Assembly: GCA_003569705.1 (NCBI GenBank)
Contig: BGOU01000003.1
Coordinates: forward strand, 1 to 64,000
Direction: 5' to 3'
Source: Nitrosarchaeum sp.
GTDB lineage: Archaea > Thermoproteota > Nitrososphaeria > Nitrososphaerales > Nitrosopumilaceae
Length of the DNA stretch: 64,000 nt
The notes beneath the pieces were generated by a model that saw nothing but the letters and a program-made list of their open reading frames with translations, was not told where the DNA came from and did not search any database. This document shows positions 21,006-30,271 of the stretch, piece after piece; the stretch's first letter is position 1, and every line of letters begins with the position of its first letter. The position numbers and the translations under genes were made by a program.

Positions 21006-21611
21006 TTAAGATACTAGGTTTTGAAATTTTTGATTCTCGGTTAGTTTTTCAAAAGATTTGGTTTTTTTTGCTTTGATTTTGTATTGAATTCCTTGCGAAA
21101 TTGCATTTTCAAGCGTATCAAGTGCATCATCTATTTTAGAAAGCATTGCAAGATTACAAGATTTGTCAAAAAGAACATCACCATTACGTGGATATTCCTC
21201 TAAAATTTTATTGCAACAAAGTAGAGATTCTTCAAATTGTTCCATTGAAAACAAGATTCTTTCTTTATGATACAGTACAATGTTGTATTTTGAATTATTC
21301 TCCAAAAGGGTATTGCAATAATTTAATGCCTCAATAAATTCACCTTTTTTTCTCAGAGAAGATATTTTGTTTACTAGAACAGAAAGATCTCCAGAATCTA
21401 ATTTTAAGGCACTATCATAACATTGTATGGCACCATCATAATCTTTCAATTTATTTAATGCGTATCCCTTGTTGTTAAGAGAGCCAATATGATCTGGATT
21501 TTCATGGAGAATTTCATCATAATAGATAATTGCTTCTCGTAGTTTGCCTTTTAAAAATAATCTATTTGCTTCATCAAGAATAGAATCAATTTTTGGATTT
21601 CCAGTCATCAT
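21006..21611 (-). CDS. TPR-repeat protein
   Basis: The 201 residues form about five tetratricopeptide repeats, for example HIGSLNNKGYALNKLKDYDGAIQ and the following helices. No signal peptide or catalytic domain is visible. Such proteins act as protein-interaction scaffolds; the partner is unknown. It is convergent with dph2 (gap of 2 bases) and lies 10 bases downstream of the dehydrogenase gene on the same strand. Confidence 0.85.
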   Translation of the reverse strand: MMTGNPKIDSILDEANRLFLKGKLREAIIYYDEILHENPDHIGSLNNKGYALNKLKDYDGAIQCYDSALKLDSGDLSVLVNKISSLRKKGEFIEALNYCNTLLENNSKYNIVLYHKERILFSMEQFEESLLCCNKILEEYPRNGDVLFDKSCNLAMLSKIDDALDTLENAISQGIQYKIKAKKTKSFEKLTENQKFQNLVS

Positions 21612-21621
21612 TAATTTTACA

Positions 21622-22692
21622 TCAAGGCTTCATTAAGATTTTTCCAAATAGTCCCTTTCCAGTTAACATCTTTGTATGAGCTTCTGCTGCTTGCTCAAAT
21701 GAATAAACAGAATCAATGACGGATTTAATTTTGCCTTGAGACATCCAGTACAGAGCTTGTTCTAATTCAGCCCTAGTTCCTTGAGTTGAGCCTAAAATAT
21801 TAATCCCTTTGAAAAAAATATGACGTAAATCGGTTTTAGCATCATATCCAGTTGTAGCTCCAGTTGTAACAATTGTTGCACCATACTTTAACAAAGTCAA
21901 TTCCTTATTCCAGTGAGAACCCCCAATGTGCTCAAAAATTACATCGACTCCAGTTACATCTCCAAAAGGCTTGATTATTTTTTTAGAGATATCACGAACT
22001 TCCTTATGCCAATCTTCTTTTCTATGATCTATCGCATAATCAGCTCCTAATTCCAATAATTTATCTAATTTATCTGGGCTAGCTGTGGCAATCACGGTGC
22101 ATCCAAATAATTTAGCTATTTGAATTCCATAATTTCCAACACCAGAGCCTCCGCCCATAATCAAAACTAGTTGTCCGGGTTGAATCTTTGCTCTTCCAAC
22201 TAGCATATGCCATGATGTCAACAAAGTCATTGAAGCAGCTGCTGCAGAATCAAATGTAACATTATCAGGAATTTTTACAACATTAACTTCTGGCAAATGT
22301 GTAACTTCACAGTATCCTCCCCAAAGTGGACCAGTTTCAAATCCCCAAATTTTTCTCTGTCTGCAATCATATTCTTTCCCACTAGTGCATGATTTGCAGA
22401 TTCGACATGACATGTTTCCATGAGAAACAACTCTATCACCAATTTTGATATTTTTTACATCTTCGCCTATTGCAATTACTTCACCTGCAGCATCTGTACC
22501 TGATATGTGAGGTAAAGGTACAGCCAGGGGTTTCCCCCTCATTCCCCAAATATCATCATAATTCAAAGATGCGCTTTTTACTTTGAAAATAACTTCATCG
22601 TGTTTTGGTTCAGGTTCAGGAATATCTTTAATTTTTAAAATTTTAGAAAAATCATCATCTGTAGTATATTTATCATATACTAGGGCTCTCAT
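21622..22692 (-). CDS. Zinc-type medium-chain dehydrogenase/reductase
   Basis: A 356-residue MDR enzyme. The GroES-like half carries the structural zinc cysteines in CRICKSCTSGKEYDC. The Rossmann half has the nucleotide loop GGGSGVG at about residue 180. SGTDAAGEV is present, and the usual catalytic-zinc cysteine near residue 40 is replaced (SLNYDDIWG), as in quinone oxidoreductase and enoyl-thioester reductase branches. A role as enoyl- or acryloyl-CoA reductase in the carbon-fixation cycle is possible but unproven. Start ATG at 22692. Confidence 0.82.
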   Translation of the reverse strand: MRALVYDKYTTDDDFSKILKIKDIPEPEPKHDEVIFKVKSASLNYDDIWGMRGKPLAVPLPHISGTDAAGEVIAIGEDVKNIKIGDRVVSHGNMSCRICKSCTSGKEYDCRQRKIWGFETGPLWGGYCEVTHLPEVNVVKIPDNVTFDSAAAASMTLLTSWHMLVGRAKIQPGQLVLIMGGGSGVGNYGIQIAKLFGCTVIATASPDKLDKLLELGADYAIDHRKEDWHKEVRDISKKIIKPFGDVTGVDVIFEHIGGSHWNKELTLLKYGATIVTTGATTGYDAKTDLRHIFFKGINILGSTQGTRAELEQALYWMSQGKIKSVIDSVYSFEQAAEAHTKMLTGKGLFGKILMKP

Positions 22693-22752
22693 GATTGTTT
22701 TGATCTTTTTCTGGTTATATGATTTGCCAAAAATACCTTAAACCACAAACAA

Positions 22753-22759
22753 TTATAAT
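22753..22759 (+). promoter_or_regulatory. TATA box of csl4
   Basis: TTATAAT lies 22-28 bases upstream of the csl4 ATG at 22781, the spacing for a leaderless transcript. Confidence 0.55.
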
Positions 22760-22780
22760 CATAACACCAAAAATCACAAC

Positions 22781-23332
22781 ATGTCTGAAATTGCTGCATT
22801 GCCTGGAGACAAAATAGCCTCAATTGAAGAATATGAAGCAGGTCACAATACTTTTGATGATGGAGACATGGTTCGTGCAGCAACAGTAGGTAAGACAGAT
22901 CTCAATAAAGAAACACGCGTTGCAAACGTAAAGCATCCAAAGATGATATCTATTCCAAAAGTGGGAGATATCATAATAGGAACTGTAGCTGCAGTTATGT
23001 CTTCTATGATAGCAGTGTCAATGGATTACATTAATGGCAAACCAACAACATCAAAAGTTGAATGCATTTGTTCAACAAGAAATCTTAGAAAAAAGAATGT
23101 GGCGTTGGTAAACGATATTGTTACATTAAAGATTCTAAATCATCTAAACGGTACAATTCATGCAGCAATTGAAGAACCACACTTGGGTGTATTATTTACA
23201 AAATGTAGAAAGTGTGGTGGAAAGGTAGTCCAAATGCGTGATGCCATAAAATGTACAGAATGTGCTTGGATTGATGAAAGAAAACTTTCAACAAATTTTG
23301 GCAACAGTGATTTCGTAAAGCTGAGAGAGTAA
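22781..23332 (+). CDS. csl4: Exosome RNA-binding subunit Csl4
   Basis: Cap subunit of the archaeal RNA exosome, recruiting RNA and DnaG. The 183 residues show the N-terminal beta domain (LPGDKIASIEEYEAG), a central S1 domain (VGDIIIGTVAAVMSSMIAVSM) and a C-terminal zinc ribbon (CRKC and CTEC). Length and domain order match archaeal Csl4. pheA follows after 3 bases, so the two are probably co-transcribed. Confidence 0.93.
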   Translation: MSEIAALPGDKIASIEEYEAGHNTFDDGDMVRAATVGKTDLNKETRVANVKHPKMISIPKVGDIIIGTVAAVMSSMIAVSMDYINGKPTTSKVECICSTRNLRKKNVALVNDIVTLKILNHLNGTIHAAIEEPHLGVLFTKCRKCGGKVVQMRDAIKCTECAWIDERKLSTNFGNSDFVKLRE

Positions 23333-23335
23333 GAA

Positions 23336-24150
23336 ATGATACGTGTTTCGTTCCAAGGTGAACGAGGGGCATATAGTGAGGCAGCAGCTAGAGCATTTTT
23401 CAACATAGATGTTCAAACAGTTCCTTTCCCAACCTTTGCAGAAGTTTTAGAAAATACCACACTAGACAAAACAGAGTATTCTATTTTACCGGTAGAAAAT
23501 TCATTGGAAGGTAGTGTTGGGGAGAGCTATGATTTGTTGTATTCAACATCACTTAATGCCATAGGTGAAATTTATCATAGAATTGAACATTGTTTGATAG
23601 GAAACGGAACTTTGGAAGAGGTAGATACGGTATATTCTCATCCACAAGCATTAGGACAGTGCAGGAATTTTATTGAAAAACACAACATGAAAACAGTTCC
23701 CACATATGACACAGCAGGAAGTGTGAAAATTATCAAAGAATTAAACAAAAAAATGTAGCGTGTATTGCCAGCAAGGATGCATCAGAGATTTACCATATGC
23801 CTGTAATATCAGAAGGTATTGCAAATAATTCAAACAATCATACTAGATTTTTGATATTATCAAAAAACAACAAGGAAGAAACTGGTAAGGATAAGACATC
23901 AATAATTTTTTCCATAAAGCACGAGCCTGGTTCTCTTCATAGAATCATAGAAAATTTTCATAATTACAATGTCAATTTAACCAAAATAGAGTCACGACCA
24001 ACCAAGGCAAATACTTGGGAGTATAATTTCTATGTAGATTTCGAAGGACATGCAAAAAATTCAAGAATCGCAGAGATGTTAGAGAAAATTAATCATGAAA
24101 CACTATTCATGAAAATCCTAGGATCTTATCCCTCAGCAAAACTAAACTAG
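23336..24150 (+). CDS. pheA: Prephenate dehydratase (frame-broken)
   Basis: Converts prephenate to phenylpyruvate for phenylalanine synthesis. The catalytic domain starts SFQGERGAYSEAAA, has PVENSLEGSV and the NHTRF motif with the catalytic threonine. A regulatory ACT domain follows with the phenylalanine-binding ESRP. The frame breaks in a run of seven A at 23747-23753; one more base joins ELNKK to NVACIASKDA and gives 271 residues, the usual length. Its TAG shares the palindromic CTAG with the stop of the convergent gene. Confidence 0.93.
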
Positions 24151-24614
24151 AATCCTTTTGGCTTTCTTAAAGTAAATCCCATACTAAATCCAATAATTAT
24201 CATACCTGAAGTAATGACCATTATATGATATGCAAACAAAATAGGATCAGGTGTTACTTCCAATGTTGCATCTACTTTTAATTCAGAAGAACCAGTATTT
24301 TGAAGATTGATTACAGTTATACCATCTTTTAGATGAGTCCAGTCTAAAGTGACTTCTTTAGTATGAGATGTTTTTGGTATTTGAAGACCATCACCAGGAC
24401 TAGACAATTTAAGATCAAATTTCTCTCCTGTAATCACCATATGCTGTTTTGCATGTTCACTCGCGGTAATTTGATATGAAGTAGATTCTCCTATTGCAAA
24501 TGTTTCATTTACTTGCATTGTATGCAACCCAATACCAGAAATTAAAGAATAAACTCCAATTGCAATAATAGCACTACCTACAATAATTCCAATAATAGTT
24601 CTTTTTGATAACAC
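24147..24614 (-). CDS. Two-helix membrane protein of unknown function
   Basis: Not recognised. The 155 residues have a membrane helix near each end (about 7-28 and 127-148) with an outer beta-rich domain of about 90 residues between them (KEVTLDWTHLKDGITVINLQ). The domain contains no cysteines. The arrangement resembles small thaumarchaeal envelope proteins. It lies 35 bases upstream of the guaB stop on the same strand's far side, and its own stop overlaps pheA by 4 bases. Confidence 0.75.
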   Translation of the reverse strand: MLSKRTIIGIIVGSAIIAIGVYSLISGIGLHTMQVNETFAIGESTSYQITASEHAKQHMVITGEKFDLKLSSPGDGLQIPKTSHTKEVTLDWTHLKDGITVINLQNTGSSELKVDATLEVTPDPILFAYHIMVITSGMIIIGFSMGFTLRKPKGF

Positions 24615-24649
24615 AAAAGAATGATTTATGATACTGCTTAAAAAATTAA

Positions 24650-26083
24650 CTACATCAAAGATACATCATGAGGTTGACTTTCAGCAAATCCAGCCCTAGA
24701 CATTTTAATAAATTCGGCATTTGCTTGCATTTGTAGAATTGTGTGTGCTCCACAATAACTCAATCCTGAACGTACACCGCCAGTTAATTGTTTTAAAATA
24801 TCAGTTACGGTTCCTTTGTATGGGACCATTGCTTCAACACCTTCTGCAACATAATCATTAAGATCTTCATCAAATGAAATAGAACCTGTTTCTTTTGATT
24901 TTCTTCCCAAAGATGCTCCAAGTGAGGCCATTCCACGATATATCTTGAAACGTTTACCATTTTTTGTCAATACCGTTCCTGGCGATTCATCAGTTCCTCC
25001 AAGCATACTGCCTATCATCACAGAAGATGCACCTGCAGCCAAGGCTTTGGTAGCATCACCAGAAGTTCTAGTTCCCCCATCAGAAATAATTGGAATGTCG
25101 TAATCTTTTCCAATCTTGGCACAATCCAATACTGCTGTTAATTGTGGTACACCAGAACCAGTAATTACTCTAGTAATACAAATAGAACCAGATCCTACAC
25201 CGACTTTAACTGCGTCTACTCCCGCTTTAATTAGATCTTCTGCACCTTGTGCAGTTGCAATATTTCCAGCAATTAATTCACATTTAGGAAACGCTTTTTT
25301 GATATTACGAATTGTACTAAGAGCATTTTCACTATGACCATGAGCAATATCAACAACTAGTACATCTGCACCTGCTTCTAACAAAGACTCGGTTCTTTCC
25401 ATAAAATCTCCCTTTACACCTACAGCAGCTCCAACAAGAGGTCTTCCTTTCTTATCTTTTGATGCAGAAGGATAGTCTTCAATATTTGTAATGTCTTTGC
25501 TTGTAATCAGACCTTTAATAAAACCAGATTCATCAATTATTGGTAGTTTTTCAATTCTATGTTTATGTAAAATTTTCTTGGCTTCATCCAAACTCACACC
25601 AAGTTTAGCAGTTACAACATCTTTTGTCATAACATCTTTGATAAGATGAGTAGCATCAGTTTCAAATAATAGATCTCTATCAGTAACTATTCCAACCAAT
25701 TTAGAATTAGAATCAATAACTAAAAGACCAGAAATTTCTTTTTCTTCAGCATAATTTTTTGCATCTTGAACAGTTTTATCAAGATTAATGGCATATGGAT
25801 TTTCAATCATTACACTGCCAGATCTTTTTACTTTGAGAACTTCATTTGATTGCTCTTTAATTGTCAGAAATCTGTGAATAATTCCTATTCCTCCAGCACG
25901 GGCCATAGCCACAGCCATTGCAGATTCAGTTACAGTATCCATGTTTGCACTAACAAATGGAATGTTAATTGAGATATTACGGGATAATTTTGTGCTTAGA
26001 TTGGTTTGAGATCTACTGGTGATATCAGAATATTTGGGTACAAGAAGAACATCATCAAAAGTTAATCCTTCTTTGAATTCCAA
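24650..26083 (-). CDS. guaB: IMP dehydrogenase
   Basis: Oxidises IMP to XMP, the first step to GMP; guaA lies 2 kb away. The 477 residues form a TIM barrel interrupted by two CBS domains (about residues 95-210). The catalytic cysteine is in GSGSICITR near residue 300, with the mobile flap around MASLGA and the VPYKG motif. The start is TTG at 26083, in [14 protein letters not shown], which fits the family N terminus. Confidence 0.95.
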   Translation of the reverse strand: MEFKEGLTFDDVLLVPKYSDITSRSQTNLSTKLSRNISINIPFVSANMDTVTESAMAVAMARAGGIGIIHRFLTIKEQSNEVLKVKRSGSVMIENPYAINLDKTVQDAKNYAEEKEISGLLVIDSNSKLVGIVTDRDLLFETDATHLIKDVMTKDVVTAKLGVSLDEAKKILHKHRIEKLPIIDESGFIKGLITSKDITNIEDYPSASKDKKGRPLVGAAVGVKGDFMERTESLLEAGADVLVVDIAHGHSENALSTIRNIKKAFPKCELIAGNIATAQGAEDLIKAGVDAVKVGVGSGSICITRVITGSGVPQLTAVLDCAKIGKDYDIPIISDGGTRTSGDATKALAAGASSVMIGSMLGGTDESPGTVLTKNGKRFKIYRGMASLGASLGRKSKETGSISFDEDLNDYVAEGVEAMVPYKGTVTDILKQLTGGVRSGLSYCGAHTILQMQANAEFIKMSRAGFAESQPHDVSLM

Positions 26084-26113
26084 TGAAACCTTGTAAAGAT
26101 GGTCAAAGATGGA

Positions 26114-26989
26114 TTATAAGCCTTTGTGTCTTTTAGACAGTTTCACTGCAATCATAATAGCATCTTTTGTTTCGGCTACATTATGAGTACGAATGATATC
26201 AGCACCATTAAGAACAGATACAACCTCTGCAGCAAGAGAACCAAATAACCTATCAGATACATTCTCCTTTCCCAAAAGTTTTCCAATAAAGGATTTGTTT
26301 GAAACAGAGATCAGAATTGGATATTGTTGTTTAATGGATTTCAAATTTTGAATAACTGATAGATCTCTTTCTAGCCAATCAGATTTAATTTTTGTAAAAA
26401 AAGATCCTTTTCCAGTTTTTCTAAAAAAGCCAATAGCAGGATCTAAAACAATCTTACTGGATGGAATTCCAGCAATTTTTGCAATTTTCAAACTGTCTTT
26501 TAGAAGATTTTTAGTTGATTGTATATCACCAACTACTGTCTTAGAATCAAATGCACACAAAATAAGTGACGGTCCATATTCTCTAATGACATCAATCATT
26601 TTATCATCATATTTTAGTCCAGAAATATCATTAATTATTTCAATTCCATGTTCTAAGGCAGATTTTGCAACATTTGCTCTACATGTATCAACAGATATTG
26701 GAAGATTGGATACATTTTGAATAATCTGAATTGCATTTAGAATTCTTTGTGATTCTATTTTTTCAGATACTGATGTTGATAAATATGGTGCAGTTGACAT
26801 TCCTCCAACATCAATAAAATCGGCTCCATCAATTTCCATTTGTTTTATTGTGTTTGTAATCTGTTGTTTTGTTATTTTGATTGATTTTTTGTAAAATGAC
26901 TCAGGACTGGTGTTTAAAATGCCCATTATTCGAACTGGGTTTTTCCCTCCCACGCCTACATTTCCAAGGTTAGTCACATGATTTATCAT
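26114..26989 (-). CDS. folP: Dihydropteroate synthase-like protein
   Basis: TIM-barrel pterin enzyme that joins hydroxymethylpterin diphosphate to an aminobenzoate-type acceptor in folate or methanopterin synthesis. Family marks are MGILNTSPESF, GADFIDVGGMST, SVDTCRANVA, INDISG and the C-terminal IIRTHNVAET. I chose ATG at 26989 (MINHVTN); a TTG at 27001 would place its start next to the divergent gene. It is divergent from the MptE gene, which makes its substrate. Confidence 0.88.
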   Translation of the reverse strand: MINHVTNLGNVGVGGKNPVRIMGILNTSPESFYKKSIKITKQQITNTIKQMEIDGADFIDVGGMSTAPYLSTSVSEKIESQRILNAIQIIQNVSNLPISVDTCRANVAKSALEHGIEIINDISGLKYDDKMIDVIREYGPSLILCAFDSKTVVGDIQSTKNLLKDSLKIAKIAGIPSSKIVLDPAIGFFRKTGKGSFFTKIKSDWLERDLSVIQNLKSIKQQYPILISVSNKSFIGKLLGKENVSDRLFGSLAAEVVSVLNGADIIRTHNVAETKDAIMIAVKLSKRHKGL

Positions 26990-27011
26990 AAACCATACCA
27001 ATTTGAGTCAT

Positions 27012-27749
27012 ATGATGATTTCAGGTTGGAATAAAAGATATTCAGAGATTTTACATGAATTCAAATACAGTGAAAAACAAGATACAGAATCAGCAATTAT
27101 TTTAGATTCAATTTTAAGAAAAACTGTTTCTATTAAAAAGATCAATGAACAGATAAAAGGAAAAACTGTTTTTGTGATAGGTGCAGGTCCATCATTATCT
27201 TTAGCCATACCAGTATTGAAAAATTTTAAAAAAGTGATAAAAATTGTGGCAGACAGTGCAGTAAAACCATTAGTTGAAAATGGAATTAAACCAGATATTG
27301 TTGTTACTGACTTGGATGGTGATGAAGATTCATTGGTAAAAGTTGGAAAAACAGATTCAATTTTTGTTGTTCATGCACATGGGGATAATATTGTAAAATT
27401 ATATCTTGTAGAAAATTTTAAAAATTGTATTGGTACTACTCAATCAAAACCATTTAAAAAGATACAAAATTTTGGAGGTTTCACAGATGGAGATAGAGCG
27501 GTTTTTCTTGCAAGTCATTTTGATGCAAAAAAAATTATTTTGTTTGGAATGGATTTTGGAAAAAAAATAGGAAAATATTCTCAAACAAAAGTAGTTGAGA
27601 GAAAAATAAAATTAAAGAAATTAAGAAAAGGCAAATCACTTTTAGAATGGTTATCAGGAAAAACAAGATCGCAGTTATTTACAACATCAAGTCCAATCAG
27701 AGGATTTGAAAAGATATCCTATAGTGAACTTGATATTATAATTACCTAG
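27012..27749 (+). CDS. mptE: 6-hydroxymethyl-7,8-dihydropterin pyrophosphokinase (MptE/DUF115)
   Basis: Archaeal replacement for FolK: adds diphosphate to 6-hydroxymethyldihydropterin. Recognised from the DUF115 core: VFVIGAGPSLS, IKIVADSAVKPLVENGIKPDIVVTDLDGD, VVHAHGDN and FTDGDRAV. Activity of this family was shown for the Methanocaldococcus homologue; here it is inferred. ATG at 27012 or 27015 is preferred over the TTG at 27003. A TA-rich element near 26982-26990 suits a leaderless start. Confidence 0.88.
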   Translation: MMISGWNKRYSEILHEFKYSEKQDTESAIILDSILRKTVSIKKINEQIKGKTVFVIGAGPSLSLAIPVLKNFKKVIKIVADSAVKPLVENGIKPDIVVTDLDGDEDSLVKVGKTDSIFVVHAHGDNIVKLYLVENFKNCIGTTQSKPFKKIQNFGGFTDGDRAVFLASHFDAKKIILFGMDFGKKIGKYSQTKVVERKIKLKKLRKGKSLLEWLSGKTRSQLFTTSSPIRGFEKISYSELDIIIT

Positions 27750-27773
27750 AATGCATTTAATACCCATATACAT

Positions 27774-28367
27774 ATGAAAGAAATTATGAAATTCTCAGAG
27801 GAACAAATACGAGATATTGTTGCTATGAGGGATAGTTTGGTTAAACAAATGGACAAGCATCAAAATGCTATAGGGTTATTAGAAAAAAACATAACAATTT
27901 TAGATTTGGTGTTAAAAGAATCCAGTTTTACAAAAGCTTCTGCACTAGGTATAGTAAAAACTCCAGAGGTATCTACAAAAAATCTAGTTGTATCTACTGA
28001 GAAATTAGAAGAAATCTCAATTCCAATAACAAGTGGAAGTGATGGTAAAATTATTGCAAATGCTTACGTTACACCTGATCAAGTTTCAATAGTTCTAGAA
28101 GACAATATGGAAATAAATGCAGATACACCACCATTCAAATCATTTTTCATTGATAGAATTATCGGAGAAATGAAGAGAAAAGACTCTACAGAAGCAGAAA
28201 ATGGCAAAATCCAAAAAGAGTCAGTGATTGATTACATAATTAACAAAAATGGTTCAGATATTAGAGAAATAATTATCAAAAATTACAGGCAAAAAGAGAG
28301 GGTAAATGAAATAATTAGCACCGCAGGATGGTCACTTACACGTATGCTTGAAAACATCAAAAAGTGA
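27774..28367 (+). CDS. Conserved-looking coiled-coil protein of unknown function
   Basis: Not recognised. The 197 residues begin with a long helix likely to form a coiled coil (about 6-55), then a Ser/Thr-rich linker. A compact alpha/beta domain follows (about 85-150: ANAYVTPDQVSIVLEDNMEINADTP in short segments), then a helical C terminus with a basic patch. It precedes guaA by 4 bases and is probably co-transcribed with it. The first ATG (MKEIMK) or the second at 27786 may be used. Confidence 0.75.
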   Translation: MKEIMKFSEEQIRDIVAMRDSLVKQMDKHQNAIGLLEKNITILDLVLKESSFTKASALGIVKTPEVSTKNLVVSTEKLEEISIPITSGSDGKIIANAYVTPDQVSIVLEDNMEINADTPPFKSFFIDRIIGEMKRKDSTEAENGKIQKESVIDYIINKNGSDIREIIIKNYRQKERVNEIISTAGWSLTRMLENIKK

Positions 28368-28371
28368 TTTT

Positions 28372-29895
28372 ATGGATAAGATAGTAGTTTTAGATTTTGG
28401 ATCGCAGTATAGTCATTTGATTTGTAGAAGAATTAGAGAATTTTCTGTATATGCAGAGCTTGTTCCATTTGACATTAGTTTTGAGGAATTACAAAAAATT
28501 AATCCTAAAGGAATAATTTTTTCTGGAGGTCCATCAAGTGTGTATAATTCAGATGCGCCTGTTCCAGAAAATAAAATTTTTGATATGAATTTACCACTAC
28601 TTGGAATTTGTTACGGACATCAATTAATTGTAAATAAATTCGGTGGTAAAGTAAAAAGAGCCAACAAAGAATATGGTTCATCAGTACTAACAATTGATAG
28701 TGATGAGGATCTCCTAAGTGGAATTGGTGAATCAGTTAGAGCATGGATGAGTCATGGCGATGAAGCAGAACAAATTCCACCAGGATTCAGAGTAATAGGA
28801 CATACTCAAAGTGCAAAGGCTGCGGCAATTGCATCAAAAGAAAAATCAATGTATGGAATTCAATTTCATCCAGAGGTTGTACATACAGAACAAGGAACAG
28901 AAATTCTCAAGAATTTTGTTTTAAAGGTTTGTGGGGCTAAGCAAGATTGGACTATGGAAGGATTTATCGATAGTACGGTAGAAAAAATTTCAAAAATTAA
29001 AGGAAATGTCTTGTGTGGTGTAAGTGGAGGAATAGATTCTACGGTAGCAGCTTTATTGATTCACAAAGCAATCGGTAACAGACAAAAGTGTGTTTTTGTA
29101 AATAATGGTCTTTTACGATTAAATGAAGAAATAGAAATTGAAGAGATGTTCAAAAATAACTTTAATGTAAATTTTTCAGTAGTGGATGCTGCTCAAGTTT
29201 TTTTGGCCGAATTAAAAGGCGTGGAAGACCCTGAGAGAAAAAGAATGATCATAGGTGAGGAGTTTGTTCGTGTTTTTACTGAATTTGCAAAAAAGAATGG
29301 ACCTTTCAAATGGCTTGCACAGGGTACGTTGTATCCAGATGTAATAGAGAGTGGAGTTTCAAAAGGTCCAGCTGCAGTAATAAAATCACATCATAATGTG
29401 GGTGGACTTCCAGATTGGCTTGATTTGGAGATATTAGAACCATTGCGCGATTTATACAAAGATGAAGTAAGGAAAATAGCTAAAATTTTAGGTGTTCCAG
29501 AAAAACTTTTCATGCGACATCCATTTCCAGGACCTGGGTTAGCTGTAAGAATTATTGGTGAAGTTACTCCAACAAAACTTCAGATATCAAAAGTAGCAAG
29601 TAAAATTGTAGAGGATGAGTTGATTGCAGCTGATCTTTATGGTAAAGTATGGCAAGCATATGCAGCAGTAGGTGATGATAAAGCAGTTGGGGTAGTAGGA
29701 GATGAAAGAAAATATGGAAATATTGTAATGATCAGAGTAGTAGATTCCATTGATGCAATGACAGCAGATTGGACTAGATTACCACATGAATTACTAGAAA
29801 AAATCAGTAATAGAATTACAAATGAGGTAGAAGATGTGACATGGGTAACTTATGCAATTTCAAGTAAACCTCCTGCAACAATTGAACCACAATAA
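28372..29895 (+). CDS. guaA: GMP synthase, single-chain glutamine-hydrolysing
   Basis: Aminates XMP to GMP. It has an N-terminal class I glutaminase domain (LGICYGHQ cysteine; QFHPE histidine-glutamate), then the ATP-pyrophosphatase domain with the P-loop SGGIDS, and a C-terminal dimerisation domain ending PPATIE. Many Euryarchaeota split these into two genes; here they are fused as in bacteria and other thaumarchaea. ATG at 28372 (MDKIVVLDFG) is preferred because the upstream in-frame ATG at 28348 lies inside the preceding gene. Confidence 0.95.
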   Translation: MDKIVVLDFGSQYSHLICRRIREFSVYAELVPFDISFEELQKINPKGIIFSGGPSSVYNSDAPVPENKIFDMNLPLLGICYGHQLIVNKFGGKVKRANKEYGSSVLTIDSDEDLLSGIGESVRAWMSHGDEAEQIPPGFRVIGHTQSAKAAAIASKEKSMYGIQFHPEVVHTEQGTEILKNFVLKVCGAKQDWTMEGFIDSTVEKISKIKGNVLCGVSGGIDSTVAALLIHKAIGNRQKCVFVNNGLLRLNEEIEIEEMFKNNFNVNFSVVDAAQVFLAELKGVEDPERKRMIIGEEFVRVFTEFAKKNGPFKWLAQGTLYPDVIESGVSKGPAAVIKSHHNVGGLPDWLDLEILEPLRDLYKDEVRKIAKILGVPEKLFMRHPFPGPGLAVRIIGEVTPTKLQISKVASKIVEDELIAADLYGKVWQAYAAVGDDKAVGVVGDERKYGNIVMIRVVDSIDAMTADWTRLPHELLEKISNRITNEVEDVTWVTYAISSKPPATIEPQ

Positions 29896-29946
29896 AAATA
29901 GAATACACAAAACAGAAAGCGATTATGGCTCTGTAAAATAATACAT

Positions 29947-30042
29947 CTATTGGAGCTGACAACCTTCACATTTCTTCATACTACGTTCAGAACGAGTTTC
30001 TAGTTCTTGACGACAGTCTTTACAGATTATTCTATTTCTCAT
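29947..30042 (-). CDS. 31-residue zinc-ribbon-like protein
   Basis: A very short open frame with ATG at 30042. It contains C7-x2-C10 and C25-x2-C28 in a basic and charged context (first residues MRNRIICKDC). The paired cysteines suggest a tiny zinc knuckle that could bind nucleic acid or a protein. A perfect palindrome lies between the probable TATA (minus strand TTAAAATAAAT, about 30064-30073) and the ATG. Function unknown. Confidence 0.6.
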   Translation of the reverse strand: MRNRIICKDCRQELETRSERSMKKCEGCQLQ

Positions 30043-30043
30043 G

Positions 30044-30062
30044 ATTTCTGTATTACAGAAAT
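30044..30062. promoter_or_regulatory. 19-bp perfect palindrome at the small zinc gene promoter
   Basis: ATTTCTGTA, a central T, then TACAGAAAT. It starts 2 bases upstream of the ATG at 30042 and covers the probable transcription start, downstream of the TATA-like element. The position is typical of an archaeal repressor operator. The regulator is unknown. Confidence 0.5.
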
Positions 30063-30271
30063 TTATTTTAATGATTTTATTCATTATTGATAGACCATTA
30101 CTTGACATGAAATCAATCTAAAGGAAATCCCCATTCTATGAGTAAAAATACGACATATTTTGATGATTTCTAAAGTCTGAAACAATTGATAGTAAGGGAA
30201 AGCAACATGGAAAAACTATTTCTAACTAAAAGCAAAATAATCTGAGATTTAAAAAAATTAGAGTCTTTAAA

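Noticed and set aside
22689-22883. Cysteine/leucine-rich minus-strand open frame across the csl4 start
   Set aside because: Lies antisense over csl4 and the promoter; no homology-like pattern.
30161-30242. C/D box guide RNA (TGATGA at 30161, CTGA at 30177)
   Set aside because: The internal second C-like box is poor (TTGATAG) and the final CTGA is about 50 bases too far, so the required spacing is not met.
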